A DNA stretch of 64,000 bases from Candidatus Defluviibacillus avedoerensis (GTDB taxonomy: Bacteria > Pseudomonadota > Gammaproteobacteria > Burkholderiales > Burkholderiaceae_C): contig JADJBS010000015.1 in assembly GCA_016703665.1 (NCBI GenBank), positions 1 through 64,000 of the forward strand, in the 5' to 3' direction. The notes beneath the pieces are model-generated. The model searched no databases, had not been told where the DNA came from, and saw only the letters and a list, made by a program, of their open reading frames with translations. Shown here one piece after another: positions 8,185-16,818 of this stretch. Each line of letters begins with the position of its first letter. Position 1 is the first letter of the stretch. A program made the position numbers and the translations under genes.

Positions 8185-9207
8185 ATGTCCGATTTGTTGG
8201 GCCACGTGCTGGACCTGTCCGCGCCGCTCAGGCAGCGCCGTGCAGTCGCCAAAGCCATCACCTTGCTGGAATCAACCCGGGCGGATCACCGGGCGCTGGC
8301 GGATGATTTGCTCACGGGGCTGTTACCGCAGACGGGAAAATCCTTCCGCTTAGGCATCAGTGGCGTTCCCGGCGTGGGCAAAAGCACATTCATCGAGGCT
8401 TTGGGCCTGTATTTGATTGAAAAGGGCCACCGCGTTGCCGTGCTGGCAGTGGATCCCTCTAGCACAGTGTCCGGCGGATCGATCCTGGGTGACGAGACCC
8501 GCAAGGAAAAGCTCTCAGTGGACGAGCGCGCCTATATCCGCCCCAGCCCCAGCAGTGGCACCTTGGGCGGCGTGGCAGACAAGACGCGTGAGGCCATGCT
8601 GGTCTGCGAAGCGGCGGGCTATGACGTGGTCATCGTCGAAACCGTGGGCGTGGGGCAGTCCGAAACTGCTGTGTCCAGCATGACGGATATGTTTGTGCTG
8701 CTGCAACTCCCCAATGCGGGCGACGATCTGCAGGCCATCAAGAAAGGCGTAATGGAATTGGCCGACATGGTCGCCATCAATAAAGCCGATATCGACGGCG
8801 CTGCAGCCACCCGAGCGCAGGCTCAAATCACATCGTCGTTGCGCTTGCTGGGGCAGCATGGCCGACCGGACACGGCGCACCACGACAAATCGTTCTGGCA
8901 CCCACAGGTCATCCAGATCAGCGCTTTGTTGGGGCAGGGCGTCGATGCCTTCTGGGCCAAGGTCAGCGAGTACCGGCAATTGCAGACAGCCAACGGCCGA
9001 CTTGCTGCTCGCAGGCAGACCCAATCGCTCGCCTGGATGTGGGAGCGCATCGACGCAGGCCTGCGCCAGACCTTTGCCCACAACCCACAGGTGCGCGAGC
9101 TTTTGCCTGAGCTTGAGCAGCAGGTGCGCAACGGCCAAGTCGCGGCGTCCACTGCGGCCAGAAAATTGCTGTCACGTCATGACCCTGCTCATTTTTCAGC
9201 TATTTAA
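8185..9207 (+). CDS. meaB: Methylmalonyl-CoA mutase-associated GTPase MeaB
   Basis: G3E-family P-loop GTPase of 340 residues that protects and reloads methylmalonyl-CoA mutase with adenosylcobalamin (known for MeaB/ArgK/MMAA). The Walker A motif GVPGVGKST is at 60-68. It is followed by the family's AVDPSS, GSILGD, SPSSGTLGG and ETVGVGQSE segments. It starts 14 bases after the mutase stop, which supports the pairing. The last two codons and the stop form one arm and loop of a GCTATT/AATAGC inverted repeat. The older name argK reflects a disproved arginine-kinase assignment. Confidence 0.96.
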   Translation: MSDLLGHVLDLSAPLRQRRAVAKAITLLESTRADHRALADDLLTGLLPQTGKSFRLGISGVPGVGKSTFIEALGLYLIEKGHRVAVLAVDPSSTVSGGSILGDETRKEKLSVDERAYIRPSPSSGTLGGVADKTREAMLVCEAAGYDVVIVETVGVGQSETAVSSMTDMFVLLQLPNAGDDLQAIKKGVMELADMVAINKADIDGAAATRAQAQITSSLRLLGQHGRPDTAHHDKSFWHPQVIQISALLGQGVDAFWAKVSEYRQLQTANGRLAARRQTQSLAWMWERIDAGLRQTFAHNPQVRELLPELEQQVRNGQVAASTAARKLLSRHDPAHFSAI

Positions 9208-9215
9208 TCAATAGC
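9199..9215. repeat. Inverted repeat across the meaB stop codon
   Basis: Six-base arms GCTATT and AATAGC flank a TAATC loop containing the meaB stop codon. The small hairpin has no T-run, so it is not a canonical terminator. It belongs to a set of AT-rich TAGC/GCTA patches scattered through this window. Confidence 0.5.
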
Positions 9216-9266
9216 AATCGTTACCCATTCATTCACCCATTCCAACCCTAGACAACAGGACCCACC

Positions 9267-10799
9267 ATGCAAGACATCTTGGACCAACTGGAAAGCAAGC
9301 GTGCAGCGGCGCGCTTGGGCGGCGGCCAAAAGCGCATTGACGCCCAGCACAAAAAGGGCAAGCTCACGGCACGTGAACGCCTCGAAGTCTTGCTGGACGA
9401 AGGCACTTTTGAAGAGTGGGACATGTTTGTCGAACACCGCTGCGTGGACTTCGGCATGGCTGACCAAAAGATCCCGGGCGACGGCGTGGTCACTGGCTAC
9501 GGCATGATCAATGGCCGACTGGTGTTTGTGTTCAGCCAGGACTTCACCGTGTTCGGTGGCGCATTGTCTGAATCGCATGCCGAGAAAATCTGCAAGATCA
9601 TGGACCAGGCCATGAAGGTCGGCGCCCCGGTGATTGGTCTGAACGATTCAGGCGGAGCGCGCATCCAGGAAGGTGTGGCGTCGCTCGGCGGCTATGCCGA
9701 TGTGTTCCAGCGCAATGTGATGGCCAGCGGCGTCGTGCCGCAAATCAGCATGATCATGGGCCCTTGCGCCGGTGGTGCGGTGTACAGCCCCGCCATGACG
9801 GACTTCATCTTCATGGTGCAAGACAGTTCCTACATGTTCGTGACCGGCCCCGAAGTGGTCAAGACTGTGACGCATGAAGAGGTCAGCGCAGAAGAACTGG
9901 GTGGCGCGTTGACGCACACCACCAAGTCTGGCGTGGCAGACCGCTCGTTTGACAACGATGTCGAGGCGTTGCTGATGCTGCGCCGCCTCTACAACTACCT
10001 GCCGCTCAATAACCGCGAAAAAGCACCTGTGCGCGTGAGTGGCGATCCATCCAACCGCATGGACATGAGCCTGGACACCCTTGTGCCAGACAACCCGAAC
10101 AAAGCCTATGACATGAAGGAGCTGATCCTCAAGACCGTGGACGATGGCGACTTCTTTGAGATTCAGCCCGAGTACGCCAAGAACATCATCATTGGCTTTG
10201 CGCGCATGGAAGGTCAGTCGGTGGGCATCGTCGCCAATCAGCCGCTGGTGCTGGCAGGTTGCCTGGACATCAAGTCGTCCATCAAGGCCGCGCGCTTCAT
10301 CCGGTTCTGTGATGCGTTCAACATTCCGGTCATCACCTTTGTGGACGTGCCCGGCTTCATGCCCGGCACTTCTCAAGAATACGGCGGCATCATCAAGCAC
10401 GGCGCCAAATTGCTCTACGCCTACGCGGAGTGCACCGTACCCAAGATCACCGTGATCACTCGCAAGGCCTATGGCGGCGCTTATGACGTGATGGCCTCCA
10501 AGCACCTGCGTGGCGACGTCAACTTGGCTTGGCCCAACGCCGAAATCGCCGTGATGGGCGCCAAGGGTGCGGTGGAGATTATTTTCCGAGAAGACAAGGG
10601 CGACCCAGAGAAGTTGGCAGCCAAAGAGGCCGAATACAAAGCCCGGTTTGCCAATCCCTTCGTGGCTGGCGCGCGCGGATTTATTGACGACGTGATCCTG
10701 CCGCACGAGACACGCAGGCGCATCTGCCGCTCGCTCGTCATGCTGGCGAATAAGAAGTTAGAAAACCCCTGGCGCAAGCACGGGAACATCCCACTGTGA
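9267..10799 (+). CDS. pccB: Propionyl-CoA carboxylase beta chain (carboxyltransferase)
   Basis: A 510-residue carboxyltransferase subunit that transfers CO2 from biotin to propionyl-CoA, giving (S)-methylmalonyl-CoA. Both crotonase-like halves are complete. The first holds NDSGGARIQEG and MGPCAGGAVYSPA; the second holds FVDVPGFMPGTSQEYGGII and the tail PWRKHGNIPL typical of PccB. The paired biotin carboxylase gene begins 20 bases downstream. The acyl specificity (propionyl rather than acetyl or methylcrotonyl) is inferred from similarity and from the adjacent mutase. Confidence 0.96.
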   Translation: MQDILDQLESKRAAARLGGGQKRIDAQHKKGKLTARERLEVLLDEGTFEEWDMFVEHRCVDFGMADQKIPGDGVVTGYGMINGRLVFVFSQDFTVFGGALSESHAEKICKIMDQAMKVGAPVIGLNDSGGARIQEGVASLGGYADVFQRNVMASGVVPQISMIMGPCAGGAVYSPAMTDFIFMVQDSSYMFVTGPEVVKTVTHEEVSAEELGGALTHTTKSGVADRSFDNDVEALLMLRRLYNYLPLNNREKAPVRVSGDPSNRMDMSLDTLVPDNPNKAYDMKELILKTVDDGDFFEIQPEYAKNIIIGFARMEGQSVGIVANQPLVLAGCLDIKSSIKAARFIRFCDAFNIPVITFVDVPGFMPGTSQEYGGIIKHGAKLLYAYAECTVPKITVITRKAYGGAYDVMASKHLRGDVNLAWPNAEIAVMGAKGAVEIIFREDKGDPEKLAAKEAEYKARFANPFVAGARGFIDDVILPHETRRRICRSLVMLANKKLENPWRKHGNIPL

Positions 10800-10819
10800 G
10801 CCATTAGGAGAGCAAGAAC

Positions 10820-12868
10820 ATGTTTACAAAAATCCTGATCGCCAACCGTGGCGAAATCGCCTGCCGCGTCATTACCACCGCCCGCAAGATGGGCATCAAG
10901 ACCGTTGCTGTCTATTCCGACGCCGACAAAGAAGCGCGCCATGTCAAACTGGCCGACGAGGCCGTGCACATTGGTGCCGCGCCCAGCCGTGAGAGCTACC
11001 TACTGGCCGACAAGATCATTGCCGCCTGCAAGCAAACCGGCGCGCAGGCGGTGCACCCCGGATACGGCTTCCTGAGCGAAAACTCGGGCTTTGCCAAGCA
11101 GGTCGAAGAAGAAGGCATCACCTTCATCGGTCCCAAGCACTATTCGATTGCCGCCATGGGCGACAAGATCGAATCCAAAAAGCTCGCCGGCGCCGCAGGC
11201 GTGAACTGCATTCCCGGTGTCAACGACGCCATTGAAACGCCCGAAAAGGCCGTTGAGATCGCCAAAGGCATTGGCTACCCCGTGATGATCAAGGCGTCTG
11301 CTGGCGGCGGCGGCAAGGGCTTGCGGGTTGCATTCAACGACAAAGAAGCGTTTGAAGGTTTCACCAGTTGCCGTAACGAAGCACGCAACAGCTTTGGCGA
11401 TGACCGAGTGTTTATTGAAAAATTTGTCGAAGAACCCCGCCACATCGAAATCCAGCTGATCGGCGACAGCCACGGCAATGTGGTGTATTTGAACGAGCGC
11501 GAATGCTCGATCCAGCGTCGTCACCAAAAGGTGATTGAAGAGGCGCCCAGCCCCTTCATCAGCGACGCGACCCGCAAGGCCATGGGCGAGCAGGCTGTGG
11601 CCCTGGCCAAAGCCGTGAAGTACCAAAGCGCGGGCACGGTCGAGTTCGTGGTTGGCAAAGACCAGAGCTTTTACTTCCTGGAGATGAATACCCGCTTGCA
11701 GGTGGAACACCCGGTCACCGAATGCATCACCGGCCTGGATCTGGTCGAGCTGATGATCCGCGTGGCAGCGGGCGAGAAGCTACCTCTCTCCCAAGCTGAC
11801 GTGAAGCGCGATGGTTGGGCGATTGAGTGCCGCATCAATGCCGAAGACCCATTCCGCAACTTCCTGCCTAGCACCGGGCGCCTGGTGCGCTTTGCACCGC
11901 CAGCTACCACCATGCAGGCGGGCAACACTGCCGACCTGCTGGGCGTGCGCGTGGACACCGGCGTCTACGACGGTGGCGAGATTCCCATGTACTACGACTC
12001 GATGATCGCCAAGCTGATCGTGCACGGTGTCAACCGCAATGAAGCCATTGCCAAAATGCGCGATGCGCTGAACAGCTTTGTGATTCGCGGCATCAGCAGC
12101 AACATCCCGTTCCAGGCGGCCTTGCTGGCCCATCCCAAGTTCGTCAAGGGCGACTTCAACACCGGCTTCATCGCAGAAAACTATGCCAAGGGCTTCTCTG
12201 CTGAAGACGTGCCGCACAACGACCCCGACTTTTTGGTGGCGCTTGCTGCCTTTGTGCGCCGCAAGTCGCGCGAGCGCGCTGCCAATATCAGTGGCCAATT
12301 GCCAGGCTACGGCGTGGCGATTGAAAGCGACGTGACCGTGGTGGTGCTGAGCGCAGACGGCCAACACCGTCAGGTGCCAGTTCACATCGGTGAAATGTCA
12401 GGTAAAACAGGCGTTGCGGCAATGCGGGTGGGCTCTAATAGCTACGAAATAGAGAGCAAATCGCGGCTCAACGACATCTGCATCACGGGCACGGTCAACG
12501 GGAAACCGTTTGCCGCGCAGGTGGAACGCACCGCGGGCAAAAACCCACTCGCACTGCGTGTGGCACACAACGGCACCCAGATCGACGCCTTGGTATTGTC
12601 TGCCACCGCAGCCAAGCTGCATGCACTGATGCCTTTCAAGGCACCGCCTGATCTGAGCCGCTTTGTGCTGTCGCCCATGCCTGGCCTGTTGGTGGATGTG
12701 GCTGTGCAGGTGGGTCAAAAGGTGCAGGCAGGTGAGCGAGTCGCCGTGATCGAAGCCATGAAGATGGAGAACGTGCTGTTCGCCAGCGCTGACGGCGTGG
12801 TGGGCAAGGTACTTGCCTCAAAGGGTGAGTCGCTGACGGTCGATCAGGTCATCATCGAATTTGCCTGA
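10820..12868 (+). CDS. pccA: Propionyl-CoA carboxylase alpha chain (biotin carboxylase + BCCP)
   Basis: A 682-residue subunit. The N-terminal biotin carboxylase (FTKILIANRGEIACRV start, ATP-grasp glycine loop KASAGGGGKGLR, EMNTRLQVEHPVTE) carboxylates biotin with ATP and bicarbonate. A linker/BT region follows. The C-terminal biotinyl domain has the AMKM motif, with Lys648 as the biotin attachment site. An AGGAGAG ribosome-binding site supports the start. It overlaps the longest frame of the next gene by eight bases. A low-GC patch at 12435-12455 (AATAGCTACGAAATAG) stands out inside the BT region. Confidence 0.97.
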   Translation: MFTKILIANRGEIACRVITTARKMGIKTVAVYSDADKEARHVKLADEAVHIGAAPSRESYLLADKIIAACKQTGAQAVHPGYGFLSENSGFAKQVEEEGITFIGPKHYSIAAMGDKIESKKLAGAAGVNCIPGVNDAIETPEKAVEIAKGIGYPVMIKASAGGGGKGLRVAFNDKEAFEGFTSCRNEARNSFGDDRVFIEKFVEEPRHIEIQLIGDSHGNVVYLNERECSIQRRHQKVIEEAPSPFISDATRKAMGEQAVALAKAVKYQSAGTVEFVVGKDQSFYFLEMNTRLQVEHPVTECITGLDLVELMIRVAAGEKLPLSQADVKRDGWAIECRINAEDPFRNFLPSTGRLVRFAPPATTMQAGNTADLLGVRVDTGVYDGGEIPMYYDSMIAKLIVHGVNRNEAIAKMRDALNSFVIRGISSNIPFQAALLAHPKFVKGDFNTGFIAENYAKGFSAEDVPHNDPDFLVALAAFVRRKSRERAANISGQLPGYGVAIESDVTVVVLSADGQHRQVPVHIGEMSGKTGVAAMRVGSNSYEIESKSRLNDICITGTVNGKPFAAQVERTAGKNPLALRVAHNGTQIDALVLSATAAKLHALMPFKAPPDLSRFVLSPMPGLLVDVAVQVGQKVQAGERVAVIEAMKMENVLFASADGVVGKVLASKGESLTVDQVIIEFA

Positions 12869-12878
12869 GGTCGCCGTG

Positions 12879-13970
12879 ATGGATCGCCGCACCTTGTTGG
12901 CACAGGCTGCCAGTGCTGCCAGCCTGATGGCGCTGGCGGGCTGCGGGATGCCTTTGGCTGCTGTGGTGGCTGAGCCAGGCGACTTGCAATCCTGGCCCAG
13001 TGCCGATTCCCGCATCAGCAAAATTGCGTTTGGGTCCTGCATCGACCAAACTAAACCGCAACCCATCTGGGATGCGATCCTGGCGGACAAGCCCGATCTG
13101 TTCATTTTTGGTGGCGACAACGTTTATGCCAGTAAGCAGCCTTGGCAACTGGATACTCTGCAATCTGCATACCAAACACTGGTTACCAGCCCTGGCTTCA
13201 GCCAGTTACGCAAAACCGTGCCTCATGTCGCGATTTGGGACGACCACGACTACGGTTTGAACGACGGTGGGGCCGATTTTGCGCACAAGCAGGCGTCCAA
13301 ACAGGCCTTTGTGGACTTCTGGCAATTGCCTGCCAATGACCCACGCCGCAGTCGCGATGGGCTGTATCACGCGCTGACTTTCGGGCCAGCGGGGTACCGG
13401 GTGCAGATCATTTTGCTTGATGGCCGCTGGTTCCGCTCAGCCCTGAAAGTCACTGACCAGCGCAATGCCCCCGGCAAAGAGCGTTACGTGCCTGACGGTG
13501 ATCCCATTAAAACCATGCTTGGCAAAGCGCAGTGGCAATGGCTGGAGGCGCAATTGCGCATGCCTGCCGATGTGCGTCTGATCGTGTCAGGTGTACAGGT
13601 GATTGCACAGGGCCACGGCTGGGAGGGCTGGGGCAACTTTCCGCTGGAGCAGGCTCGGCTGCTTGAGCTGATCCGGCACACCCAGGCCAATGGGGTTGTT
13701 CTACTTTCTGGTGACCGGCACATTGGGGCTTTGTACAAACACCAGCCTGCGGGCGGTTATCCCTTATTTGAACTGACCTCTAGCGGCATGACCCATGCCT
13801 GGGCCCAAGCCGAAGAAGCAGGCCCCAACCGTTTGGGCGAACTGGTCACCGAAAACCACTATGCCACCGTAGAGGTGGACTGGGCCAGCCGCCAAGTGCA
13901 TTTGCTGATCAAGAGCGTGCAAGGCCGGGTGTTGCGCCGCCAAGCCACTGCACTGGCTGAATTGATATAA
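12879..13970 (+). CDS. PhoD-like metallophosphatase, probable Tat lipoprotein
   Basis: About 363 residues of the alkaline phosphatase D family (metal-dependent phosphodiesterase/phosphatase). The N-terminus MDRRTLLAQAASAASLMALAGC reads as a twin-arginine signal followed by a lipobox, so the mature enzyme is probably exported folded and lipid-anchored. Metal-binding motifs visible are FGSC, GGDNVYAS, WDDHDYGLNDGG and SGDRHIGAL. The start at 12879 has GAGG about ten bases upstream. Starting at 12861 would overlap pccA and displace the RR motif. It sits between pccA and the putative epimerase with short gaps, so it may be co-transcribed. No link to propionate metabolism is obvious. Confidence 0.85.
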   Translation: MDRRTLLAQAASAASLMALAGCGMPLAAVVAEPGDLQSWPSADSRISKIAFGSCIDQTKPQPIWDAILADKPDLFIFGGDNVYASKQPWQLDTLQSAYQTLVTSPGFSQLRKTVPHVAIWDDHDYGLNDGGADFAHKQASKQAFVDFWQLPANDPRRSRDGLYHALTFGPAGYRVQIILLDGRWFRSALKVTDQRNAPGKERYVPDGDPIKTMLGKAQWQWLEAQLRMPADVRLIVSGVQVIAQGHGWEGWGNFPLEQARLLELIRHTQANGVVLLSGDRHIGALYKHQPAGGYPLFELTSSGMTHAWAQAEEAGPNRLGELVTENHYATVEVDWASRQVHLLIKSVQGRVLRRQATALAELI

Positions 13971-13993
13971 ACACATCCTTCAGGATTCATTCC

Positions 13994-14470
13994 ATGAGCA
14001 CACGTCCCTTCAAAGTTCTCGGTATTCAACAAATAGCCATTGGTGGCCCCGACAAACTGCGTCTGCAAAAACTGTGGGTTGACATGCTCGGGTTGGAAGT
14101 GACCGGCACTTTCAAGAGCGAACGCGAAAATGTGGATGAAGACATCTGCGCGATGGGCAAAGGTCCATTCAAGGTCGAGGTGGACTTGATGCAGCCGATG
14201 GACCCTGACAAAAAGCCCGCTGTGCACACCACACCACTGAACCACATCGGTCTGTGGATTGACGATTTGCCGACGGCAGTGCAATGGTTGACCGCACAGG
14301 GCGTGCGCTTTGCGCCAGGCGGAATCCGAAAAGGCGCCGCGGGCTTTGACATTACCTTTTTGCATCCCAAAGCCAATGACGAATTTCCCATTGCTGGTGA
14401 AGGGGTGCTGATTGAACTGGTGCAGGCACCGCCAGAAGTGGTTCAGGCTTTTGCTGCCCTGGCGGGCTGA
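13994..14470 (+). CDS. VOC-family protein, candidate methylmalonyl-CoA epimerase
   Basis: A 158-residue vicinal-oxygen-chelate protein with two beta-alpha-beta modules. Compared from memory with Propionibacterium methylmalonyl-CoA epimerase (ligands H12, Q65, H91, E141), it has Q67 (DLMQP), H84 (NHIGLWIDD) and E141 (VLIELVQ) in matching places. The first ligand is Gln13 (QQIAIGG) instead of His. It lies 23 bases after the PhoD-like gene and downstream of pccA. Epimerase activity is the step still missing between PccAB and the mutase in this block. The function is therefore inferred from residues and context; a generic glyoxalase-like protein is the alternative. Confidence 0.6.
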   Translation: MSTRPFKVLGIQQIAIGGPDKLRLQKLWVDMLGLEVTGTFKSERENVDEDICAMGKGPFKVEVDLMQPMDPDKKPAVHTTPLNHIGLWIDDLPTAVQWLTAQGVRFAPGGIRKGAAGFDITFLHPKANDEFPIAGEGVLIELVQAPPEVVQAFAALAG

Positions 14471-14551
14471 AGCGGCGTACAGTCGACCCTGCAAATGCCC
14501 TTCCAGGCGCAGCGGGTGGGTAGGGAGAAAATCTAAGACGCAAGGAGATAT

Positions 14552-16129
14552 ATGCGTTCCACACTCATTCCTGTCTGTGTTTTCGGATGCGCCCTTGTGC
14601 TTGGTTGCGGGGGCGGGAGCAACGGGTCCACAGCAGCAGTCCCTGGCGTAACAGGTACTGAGACAGTTCCCCTAGTCACCTTGCCTGTTGTCCCGCTGGA
14701 CGCACCCACCGCAGTGAATGTGACTGAGGTAGGTCTTCAGACCGTGGGTGGCAGGTCCTTTGGGGCTTCGAGCAAGCTGGCGGTCACTTGGGTGGCACCC
14801 CGCAACTTCAGTCCAGACCATTACCTGCTCACAGCGATCGAATCGGTGGCAAATACCCAAGTTGGCGCACGAGTCGCAGGTACAGCCATCAGTGCGACGT
14901 TGACGCAACTTAAAGCCGCGACGGCCTACGCAGTGGCAATCAAAGCCTGCCTGGACAATGCGTGTTCTGCCTCGGCAAGTTCCAGCGTGGTCAGCGGCAC
15001 GACGCCGCCTGAGTACTGGCAGTTGCAGGGTGAGGGCGGTAGCGTATCCATGCTGAGCAAGCCTGTATCAGATGGCAATGCCCGCCTGAGTGCTACTCGT
15101 TTTGGTGCGCAAGCGGGGTCCAATGCCGATACGGTGCAGTTCTATTACGGCCCACTCGGCGTTTCTGGCCTATCTACGGCGATCAGCTCCAACGTCTTAG
15201 CCACTACGCCGTCAAGCTACTTGACGTTCAAGAGTTTTGCCAACAGCAGTGGACTGAGGTCACCCGGCAGTGCATCATCTGGCATCAAAGACATCATGAC
15301 TGGGCAAGGGGTGCCGCTATCAGCAGCTATGGGTGCAAAGGTTCGGTTGTTCTTTGAATCCAATGACGTCGATGGAAGAACACGGATTTACTCTGTAGAC
15401 AGCGTGGACGGTTACACAGGGCGCGACTTCAATCAGGGGGCCGCCACGACCTGCAGCACCAGCGCAGACTACGCAAGTGACGGGAATTGCCCCGCCAGCT
15501 TGGTCATTGGCGTTGAAGGGGACCGTTTACTTTCCAACGCCAAACTGTCTGCTGTTCGGCAGCAAAAACTGGGCTGGCCGACCTTAAGTGACTGGCGGTG
15601 GGACGGCACGCCAGGCAGCTTCATGGTGCTGACGATTGATCGCATCGCTGGGTGTACCACCGCTAGCCACAACCATGCCTATGCAGTTTGGAACGGTACT
15701 CAATTCGTTGTTCAGTACGACAGCGCAGGCTGTCCCAAGACCTTCAAGAGCGCACAAGCCGCTGTGCCCATGCACATAGGCGACGTGCGCTACAAGATGT
15801 ACTACGGTGACCCGTCGATGGGTACCGGTCGGGTTGCCAATTCGCAGCTTCCTTTTGTTGGCCCCAAGAAACTCGTTTACGCTGACGGTACCAGCACGGC
15901 TGATCGTGGTGTGGTTGATTTTGAGGACTGGGAGGGCGTTTCAGTTGCACGCAATGTCCATTTTCTGTGGCCTAACGGCGAGATGCTCAACGACGCTGCC
16001 GAAGGCTACATCGATGACTTTCAGGTACTCACCCCAACCGGTAGCCTGGATGTGCAGGTCATCTACCTGACCATAACCGACGGTGTTGTGACCCCGTTTG
16101 CCGCCGCTGCGGTGTTGCTCAATCCTTAA
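14552..16129 (+). CDS. Unknown secreted lipoprotein with fibronectin-III-like N-terminal part
   Basis: 525 residues. Residues 1-18 are a lipoprotein signal ending LVLGC, followed by a Gly/Ser-rich tether. Residues about 50-150 (DAPTAVNVTEV, KLAVTWVAP, TQLKAATAYAVAIKAC) have the rhythm of one fibronectin type III domain. The remainder (about 370 residues) is not recognised. It is rich in Gly, Ser, Thr and paired cysteines, and contains segments such as WRWDGTPGSFMVLTID and FEDWEGVSVARNVHFLWPNGEML that suggest a beta-rich surface domain. AAGGAGATAT precedes the start. Its 3' end overlaps the convergent rsxB gene by 11 bases. No function is proposed. Confidence 0.8.
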   Translation: MRSTLIPVCVFGCALVLGCGGGSNGSTAAVPGVTGTETVPLVTLPVVPLDAPTAVNVTEVGLQTVGGRSFGASSKLAVTWVAPRNFSPDHYLLTAIESVANTQVGARVAGTAISATLTQLKAATAYAVAIKACLDNACSASASSSVVSGTTPPEYWQLQGEGGSVSMLSKPVSDGNARLSATRFGAQAGSNADTVQFYYGPLGVSGLSTAISSNVLATTPSSYLTFKSFANSSGLRSPGSASSGIKDIMTGQGVPLSAAMGAKVRLFFESNDVDGRTRIYSVDSVDGYTGRDFNQGAATTCSTSADYASDGNCPASLVIGVEGDRLLSNAKLSAVRQQKLGWPTLSDWRWDGTPGSFMVLTIDRIAGCTTASHNHAYAVWNGTQFVVQYDSAGCPKTFKSAQAAVPMHIGDVRYKMYYGDPSMGTGRVANSQLPFVGPKKLVYADGTSTADRGVVDFEDWEGVSVARNVHFLWPNGEMLNDAAEGYIDDFQVLTPTGSLDVQVIYLTITDGVVTPFAAAAVLLNP

Positions 16130-16796
16130 GCTTTTCTCGTGCCCTCGCCATGGCGGCTTCAATGATTGCGCGTTTGCGCTCGAGTGCGACTGGGTCTGAA
16201 ATTCGGGAATGGGTTGCCAAGTCTGCCAGTTTCATTTGGGCCGTTTTTTCATGCTTTTGGAGCCTATTGCGCTCATCCTGCTTCAATCTTTTGCTTCTAA
16301 ATTCATAGCGATTTCGCGCATTTTCTGCCTGAACACCTGACCAAGCGGCCCAGCCTGTCGCATTGCCCGAAGCGTTTTCAACGACGATGCAGTCCACCTG
16401 GCAGACAGGTAGGCAAAGCTCACAGCCTGTGCAATGCTCCTCTTGGACAGTGTGCATGCGCTTATTGGTGCCGATGATGGCGTCTGTTGGGCAGGCCTTG
16501 ATACACAACGTGCAGCCAATGCACCAAGCTTCGTCAATAAAGACCACAGATCGCGGGCCTTCACTGCCATTCTGTGGGTTCAGGTTCTGCGTGGCGGTAC
16601 CCATTAACGCGGCGAGCCTCGCGACACCCTCCGCGCCACCAGGTGGGCACTGGTTAACGGGTGCCTCACCCCGTGCCATCGCCTGGGCGTACCCGCTGCA
16701 GTCCGGGTAGCCACAGCGTGTGCACTGTGTTTGCGGTAAAGCTGCGTGCAGCTGTGAAACCAGCGACTCCAAGGCCAGAGCAGTCGCCGCCTTCAT
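16119..16796 (-). CDS. rsxB: RnfB/RsxB-type ferredoxin, stand-alone
   Basis: A 225-residue iron-sulfur protein like the B subunit of the Rnf/Rsx electron-transfer complex. The N-terminal four-Cys FeS motif (CTRCGYPDCSGYA with a distal CPPGG) is followed by two ferredoxin 4Fe-4S motifs (CIGCTLCIKACP and CTGCELCLPVC). The C-terminal third is charged and helical. The usual N-terminal membrane helix of RnfB is missing and no other rnf gene is nearby, as is common for the betaproteobacterial form. It probably carries electrons in the cytoplasm; the partner is unknown. The reading frame starts directly at MKAATALALESLV. Confidence 0.85.
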   Translation of the reverse strand: MKAATALALESLVSQLHAALPQTQCTRCGYPDCSGYAQAMARGEAPVNQCPPGGAEGVARLAALMGTATQNLNPQNGSEGPRSVVFIDEAWCIGCTLCIKACPTDAIIGTNKRMHTVQEEHCTGCELCLPVCQVDCIVVENASGNATGWAAWSGVQAENARNRYEFRSKRLKQDERNRLQKHEKTAQMKLADLATHSRISDPVALERKRAIIEAAMARAREKLKD

Positions 16797-16818
16797 CCCT
16801 TGGCCTGTGCCTCAGTAT

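Noticed and set aside
9648..10706. A 352-codon open frame antisense to pccB
   Set aside because: Long antisense frames are common opposite GC-rich genes. The His/Gly-rich translation resembles no family, while pccB is intact.
14352..14564. Small frames in the gap between the VOC gene and the lipoprotein
   Set aside because: The 81-base gap only carries the upstream region and AAGGAG site of the lipoprotein gene; the frames overlap known genes.
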